This document shows, one piece after another, positions 60,787 through 64,000 of a stretch of DNA of 64,000 bases (position 1 is its first letter; the number at the start of each line of letters is the position of its first letter). The position numbers were made by a program, and so were the translations under genes. The DNA comes from Streptomyces reniochalinae (lineage in GTDB: Bacteria; Actinomycetota; Actinomycetes; Streptomycetales; Streptomycetaceae). Location of the stretch: NCBI RefSeq assembly GCF_003323735.1, contig NZ_QOIM01000028.1, positions 186,001-250,000 on the forward strand. The letters run 5' to 3'. Under the pieces are notes generated by a model. The model was not told where the DNA came from and made no database searches. It saw only the letters and a program-made list of their open reading frames with translations.

Positions 60787-61458
60787 ATGACGACCACGAA
60801 GCACGCCACGGAAGCGGCGCAAGCGCTCCGGGGACTGGAGGACAGCCGCTCGGCCGTGCGGCTGCGGGCCGCGCTGGCGGTCGGCACGACGCCCGATCCG
60901 CGCTTCGTCGACAAGCTCGTCCAACGATGCGCGACCGAGCCCGACTTCTTCGTCCGCGACATGCTGACCTGGGCGCTCACCCGCCACCCGGCAGCCATGA
61001 CGCTGCCCGTGCTCCTCCGCGAAGTCCACTCGGAGTGCACGCAGGCACGGAGCCAGGCGCTGCACACGCTGTCCAAGATCGGAGACCGGCGGGCGTGGCC
61101 TGCGCTCACGCGCGCGCTGCTGTCCGACCCCGACGACGACGTGGCGCGGAGCGCCTGGCGGGCCGCGGTCGTGCTCGTGCCGGACGGTGAGGAGTCCGAT
61201 CTGGCCGCGGCGCTGGTGACACAGCTCGGACGCGGGGAGCGGGAGACACAGCTGAGCCTCAGCCGGGCACTGGTCGCGCTGGGTGACACGGTGGTGCCTG
61301 CCCTGGAGGCTGCCGCGACGGTCGCCGATCTCCGCGTGCGCGCGCACGCGATCGCCACCCGACGGCTGCTGCGCGACCCGGACGCGGGATTCGGACTCGC
61401 GATCGAGGAGGCGAAGCGCGTCGTGGCCCTCGGCGGGCCCGGCCAGGAGGGACGATAG
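60787..61458 (+). CDS. HEAT-repeat protein
   Basis: A 223-residue all-helical protein made of about six HEAT/PBS-lyase-type repeats, for example SAVRLRAALAVGTTPDPRFVDKLV, FVRDMLTWALTRH, ARSQALHTLSKIGDRRAWPALTRAL and DVARSAWRAAVVL. No catalytic motif is present, so it is probably a protein-interaction scaffold. It is 3 bases upstream of a MerR regulator that also carries HEAT repeats, so the two probably interact or share a target. GGGAGG precedes the ATG. Confidence 0.85.
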   Translation: MTTTKHATEAAQALRGLEDSRSAVRLRAALAVGTTPDPRFVDKLVQRCATEPDFFVRDMLTWALTRHPAAMTLPVLLREVHSECTQARSQALHTLSKIGDRRAWPALTRALLSDPDDDVARSAWRAAVVLVPDGEESDLAAALVTQLGRGERETQLSLSRALVALGDTVVPALEAAATVADLRVRAHAIATRRLLRDPDAGFGLAIEEAKRVVALGGPGQEGR

Positions 61459-61461
61459 GGC

Positions 61462-62340
61462 GTGTTGATCGGTGAGGTGGCGCGAAGATCCGGGGTCAGC
61501 GCCCGCATGCTGCGCCACTACGAATCGCTCGGCCTGGTGCGGCCTTCCGCCCGGACGGGCTCCGGATACCGGGAGTACTCGGGCGCGGACATCCGGCGGA
61601 TCTTCCACGTCGAGAGCCTGCGGTCGCTGGGACTGTCGCTGCGCGAGATCGGGCGCGCACTCGACGATCCCGACTTCACGCCCTCCGCGCTCGTCGGCGA
61701 CCTCGTCCGCCGGACGCGCGAACGCATCGCGGCCGAGAAGGAGTTGCTCACGCGGCTGCGCCGGATCGACGCCGCGGACCCCACAGGGTGGGAGGACGTG
61801 CTCCAAGCCGTCTCACTCCTCCAGGCGCTGGGGTCGAAGAGCCCGGACGCGCGGCAGCGTGCGGCCCTCTCCTCGGCCGACGAGGCACCTGTGCCGGTGG
61901 AGGCCCTGGCCGAGGCGGCGCTGAGCGAGACGGATCCGAACGTCGCCGGAGCCCTCCGCTGGGCGCTGGCGCGAGCGGGCGGAGGCGCCTCGGCGCTGCT
62001 GGCGGAGGGCCTCGGCTCACCGGAGGCCGACGTGCGCGAGCGTGCCGTTCTGTCCCTCGTCGAGCTGCCCGGCGCCGAGGCCGCCGCACCGCTGCGGCGC
62101 GCTCTCGCTGACCCCGACGTCGGGGTCAGCGGACGTGCGGCTGTCGCCCTCGGGACGCGAGGAGAGGCGGAGGCGATCCCGACGCTCCTCGACATGATCG
62201 TGGCAGGCAGGAACGACACCGACGCGGCTGACGCGCTCCACGTGCTGGCGAGCGGCACCGCGACAGCGGAGCAGATCGCCACCGCCTCGTCGACCGTCTC
62301 GCCAACCATGCCACCGAGGCGCCCGCGCGGGGACGGCTGA
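61462..62340 (+). CDS. MerR-family regulator fused to HEAT repeats (3' end frameshifted)
   Basis: The frame encodes 292 residues: an N-terminal MerR winged helix (LIGEVARRSGVSARMLRHYESLGLV, YREYSGADIRRIFHVESLRSLGLSLREIGRALD), a dimerisation helix (RRTRERIAAEKELLTRLRRID) and about five HEAT repeats (ADVRERAVLSLVELPGAEAAAPLRRALADPD and similar). The last 20 residues of this frame are low-complexity. From about 62283 another frame continues the helical repeat pattern (RLVDRLANHATEAPARGRL, ALAAIPGATASNALAELS, DEDRAVALTAAYLLRLRD) to a stop at 62463-62465. One missing base near 62280 would explain this; the natural gene would span 61462-62465. Confidence 0.8.
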   Translation: MLIGEVARRSGVSARMLRHYESLGLVRPSARTGSGYREYSGADIRRIFHVESLRSLGLSLREIGRALDDPDFTPSALVGDLVRRTRERIAAEKELLTRLRRIDAADPTGWEDVLQAVSLLQALGSKSPDARQRAALSSADEAPVPVEALAEAALSETDPNVAGALRWALARAGGGASALLAEGLGSPEADVRERAVLSLVELPGAEAAAPLRRALADPDVGVSGRAAVALGTRGEAEAIPTLLDMIVAGRNDTDAADALHVLASGTATAEQIATASSTVSPTMPPRRPRGDG

Positions 62341-62465
62341 CCCAGGCGCTGGCCGCCATCCCGGGGGCGACGGCGTCGAACGCCCTCGCGGAGCTGTCGC
62401 AGGACGAGGACCGCGCCGTCGCGCTGACCGCCGCGTACCTTCTCCGGCTGCGCGACGCCCCGTGA

Positions 62466-62823
62466 CGGAAACCCTCTCCATGGCCGTCGACTGCGTTTTC
62501 CCCTCACGGGCGTGGTCGACGTCCTCACCGCACGGGTGTGGCCGACGGGGGTGTCGGGTCGGGCGGACGGGCGCGGACGGGGGGACCGGGAGACCGGCGG
62601 GCGCACTCGTTCGGCCCCGGCCGCGTGGCAGCCCGCGTGCGGTGGTGTTCAGATGAGGGCAGACGAGGCACGAGCACGGGTGGTCGCGTCAGCCCGCCGT
62701 TCCGCTCTTCCGTCCTTCCGCGATCCGGTCGACGCCGGGTGGGACACCTCGGAGTGGTGGCGTCCCGGCCCCGGTACCCGGACCTCGTCTCCCTCAGCTC
62801 GTCCCGGAGTGTGGAGGTGGGCG
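62466..62823. other. Intergenic region before the MurE-like gene
   Basis: About 360 bases without a recognisable gene. An ATG at 62653 is in frame with the MurE-like gene and would add 57 residues rich in Arg, Pro and Ser that do not look like Mur-ligase sequence, so it was not used. No clear promoter or terminator was seen. Confidence 0.4.
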
Positions 62824-64000
62824 ATGAGCAGCACCTCCAGGCGCGCGGACGGCCCCGGCGCGGTGTCCATGTCGCTGGACGCGCTCTTGCACGCGTCGCG
62901 CGCTCTCGCCCCCGAGGCCCGTCTGGTCGGTCCGCCCGGAAGCGGCCGGACAGGGGTGCACGGGGTCACGCTGGACAGCGGCGATGTGGAGCCCGGCGAC
63001 CTGTTCGCCGGGCTGCCCGGGAAACTCCGGCACGGCGCCGACCACGCCGGGGAAGCCGCCGCCGCCGGCGCCGTCGCCCTGCTCAGCGACCGCTCCGTGA
63101 GCTGCCTGCCCACCCTGGTCGTCGACCACCCCCGCCGGGTGCTCGGCTTCCTCGCAGCCCGGCTGTACGGCGATCCCTCCCGGGCCCTGTCCGTGTACGG
63201 CGTCACCGGGACCAACGGCAAGACGAGCACCGCGCACCTGCTCGCCGCGGGACTGGAGGCCGCCGGTCACCGCATCGGGCTGGCCGGCAGCCTGGAGACG
63301 CGCGTGCCGGACCGATCCTGCCGACCCGCCGTGCGCACCACGGCCGAGGCGCCGGCCGTCCAGCGGCTGCTCGCCCGAACCCGCCAGGCCGGCGGCACCG
63401 ACGCGGTATTGGAGGTCTCCAGCCACGCCCTGGCGCTCAGCCGCGTGGACGGCACCCGTTTCCGCGTCGCCGTCTTCACCAACCTCAGCCCCGACCACCT
63501 CGACCTGCACGGAGATCTCGAGCAGTACTACGCCGCCAAAGCCTCCCTCTTCACGCCGGACCGCTGTGCGCACGCAGTGGTCAACGTCGGCGACCCCCAT
63601 GGGCGCCGCTTGGCCGCCGAGACGCGCTGCCCCCTCACCACGTTCACGTCGGGCCCGGAACCGGCCGACTGGAGCGCCGCCGACATCCACGCCGACGTCG
63701 ACGGCACCCGGTTCCGCCTGCGCGGGGCGGGCGTCGACCGGGAGGTGAGGCTCCTGCTGCTCGGCCCCCACCAAGCCGACAACGTGGTGGCCGCCGCCGC
63801 GGCGCTGGCGGCCGGCGGTGCCGACGTGGCGGCGGCGCTGCGGGGCATGGAGCAACTCGCGTCGGTCCCCGGCCGGCTGGAGCGTGTCGACGTCGGTCAG
63901 CCCTTCCTGGCATTCGTCGACTTCGCCCACAACACCGGTGGGCAACACCGGCTCCTGCCTTTCCTCCGCTCGCTCACCCGCGGCCGAGTGATCGTGGTGC
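62824..64000 (+). CDS. MurE-like Mur ligase (incomplete at window edge)
   Basis: The first 392 residues of a Mur-ligase-family protein. The N-terminal domain has GVTLDSGDVEPGDLFAGLPG, the central ATPase has the P-loop VTGTNGKTSTAHLLAAGL, EVSSHALALSRVDG and NLSPDHLDLHGDLEQYYAAKASLF; the C-terminal domain begins at VPGRLERVDVGQP. These match MurE (UDP-MurNAc-dipeptide ligase). However, the usual DYAHTP motif reads DFAHNTGGQ, and the gene is not in a division/cell-wall cluster, so this is probably a paralogue with another substrate. GGAGG lies before the ATG. Confidence 0.8.
   Translation, partial: MSSTSRRADGPGAVSMSLDALLHASRALAPEARLVGPPGSGRTGVHGVTLDSGDVEPGDLFAGLPGKLRHGADHAGEAAAAGAVALLSDRSVSCLPTLVVDHPRRVLGFLAARLYGDPSRALSVYGVTGTNGKTSTAHLLAAGLEAAGHRIGLAGSLETRVPDRSCRPAVRTTAEAPAVQRLLARTRQAGGTDAVLEVSSHALALSRVDGTRFRVAVFTNLSPDHLDLHGDLEQYYAAKASLFTPDRCAHAVVNVGDPHGRRLAAETRCPLTTFTSGPEPADWSAADIHADVDGTRFRLRGAGVDREVRLLLLGPHQADNVVAAAAALAAGGADVAAALRGMEQLASVPGRLERVDVGQPFLAFVDFAHNTGGQHRLLPFLRSLTRGRVIVV

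Noticed and set aside
62653..62823. N-terminal extension of the MurE-like protein from an upstream ATG
   Set aside because: The 57 extra residues are low-complexity, and the ATG at 62824 has a proper GGAGG; Mur ligase homology starts after it.
1..64000. tRNA, rRNA, insertion sequences or prophage genes
   Set aside because: None recognised by eye; no transposase, integrase or phage motifs in any translated frame.

Overview
The window looks like a chromosome segment of a Streptomyces or close relative. It is very GC rich with strong third-position GC bias, many GTG starts, tight ATGA/GTGA gene overlaps, and typical actinomycete families such as F420-type oxidoreductase, TerD, IclR, MocR and ROK. 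I see no rRNA, tRNA, CRISPR, integrase or transposase. Most genes are metabolic modules, each with its own regulator, plus several decayed genes.

Left part (1-17982). A minus-strand set holds an Lrp/AsnC regulator, a polysaccharide-deacetylase-type hydrolase, an MHS transporter and the first codons of an SDR/epimerase. After a TerD protein comes a likely sulfur module: a DszC-like flavin monooxygenase homologue, a TauE-type exporter and an Rrf2 regulator, with a long inverted repeat before the exporter. Next are a NarL-type two-component system, a methyltransferase and a LysE exporter. An operon then encodes an ADHFE1-like hydroxyacid-oxoacid transhydrogenase, an MHS transporter and a D-2-hydroxyglutarate dehydrogenase-like flavo-iron-sulfur enzyme, with a divergent IclR regulator. 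Its logic suggests 4-hydroxybutyrate (or similar hydroxyacid) use, with re-oxidation of D-2-hydroxyglutarate.

Central part (18044-31303), the most notable region. It holds an APC permease, an omega-aminotransferase (taurine:pyruvate type inferred), alanine dehydrogenase, a divergent MocR/TauR-like regulator, a CobT-like VWA protein, a CobS-like AAA+ ATPase, an IclR regulator, sulfoacetaldehyde acetyltransferase (Xsc), phosphotransacetylase and a phosphonatase-like HAD hydrolase with a conserved Schiff-base lysine. Together these give an almost complete taurine-to-acetyl-CoA route with pyruvate recycling. A phosphonoacetaldehyde branch is possible, and there is an unexplained AAA+/VWA pair.

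Decay zone (31386-37603). A PuuE-type deacetylase and an ECF transporter ATPase, both truncated, meet head to head in what looks like a deletion scar. An intact second ECF ATPase and an NAD-dependent epimerase follow. Next to them are a small regulator/membrane-protein pair with a perfect 19-bp palindrome, then a CaiB-type CoA transferase and an acyl-CoA dehydrogenase, both damaged.

Right part (37608-64000). It contains KptA; a ROK regulator with a sugar/inositol-type dehydrogenase and sugar porter; an F420-type oxidoreductase; an iron-sulfur photolyase; a membrane glutaredoxin; a lipoprotein; an MFS transporter divergent from an ammonia-lyase with an altered MIO tripeptide; a GNAT protein; a TetR-P450-ferredoxin-reductase operon; a TOPRIM protein; a methyltransferase with an XRE-cupin regulator; an oxidoreductase/TetR pair around a perfect palindrome; an amidase pseudogene; ThyA; a HEAT protein with a MerR-HEAT regulator whose 3' end is frameshifted; and a MurE-like ligase cut by the window edge.
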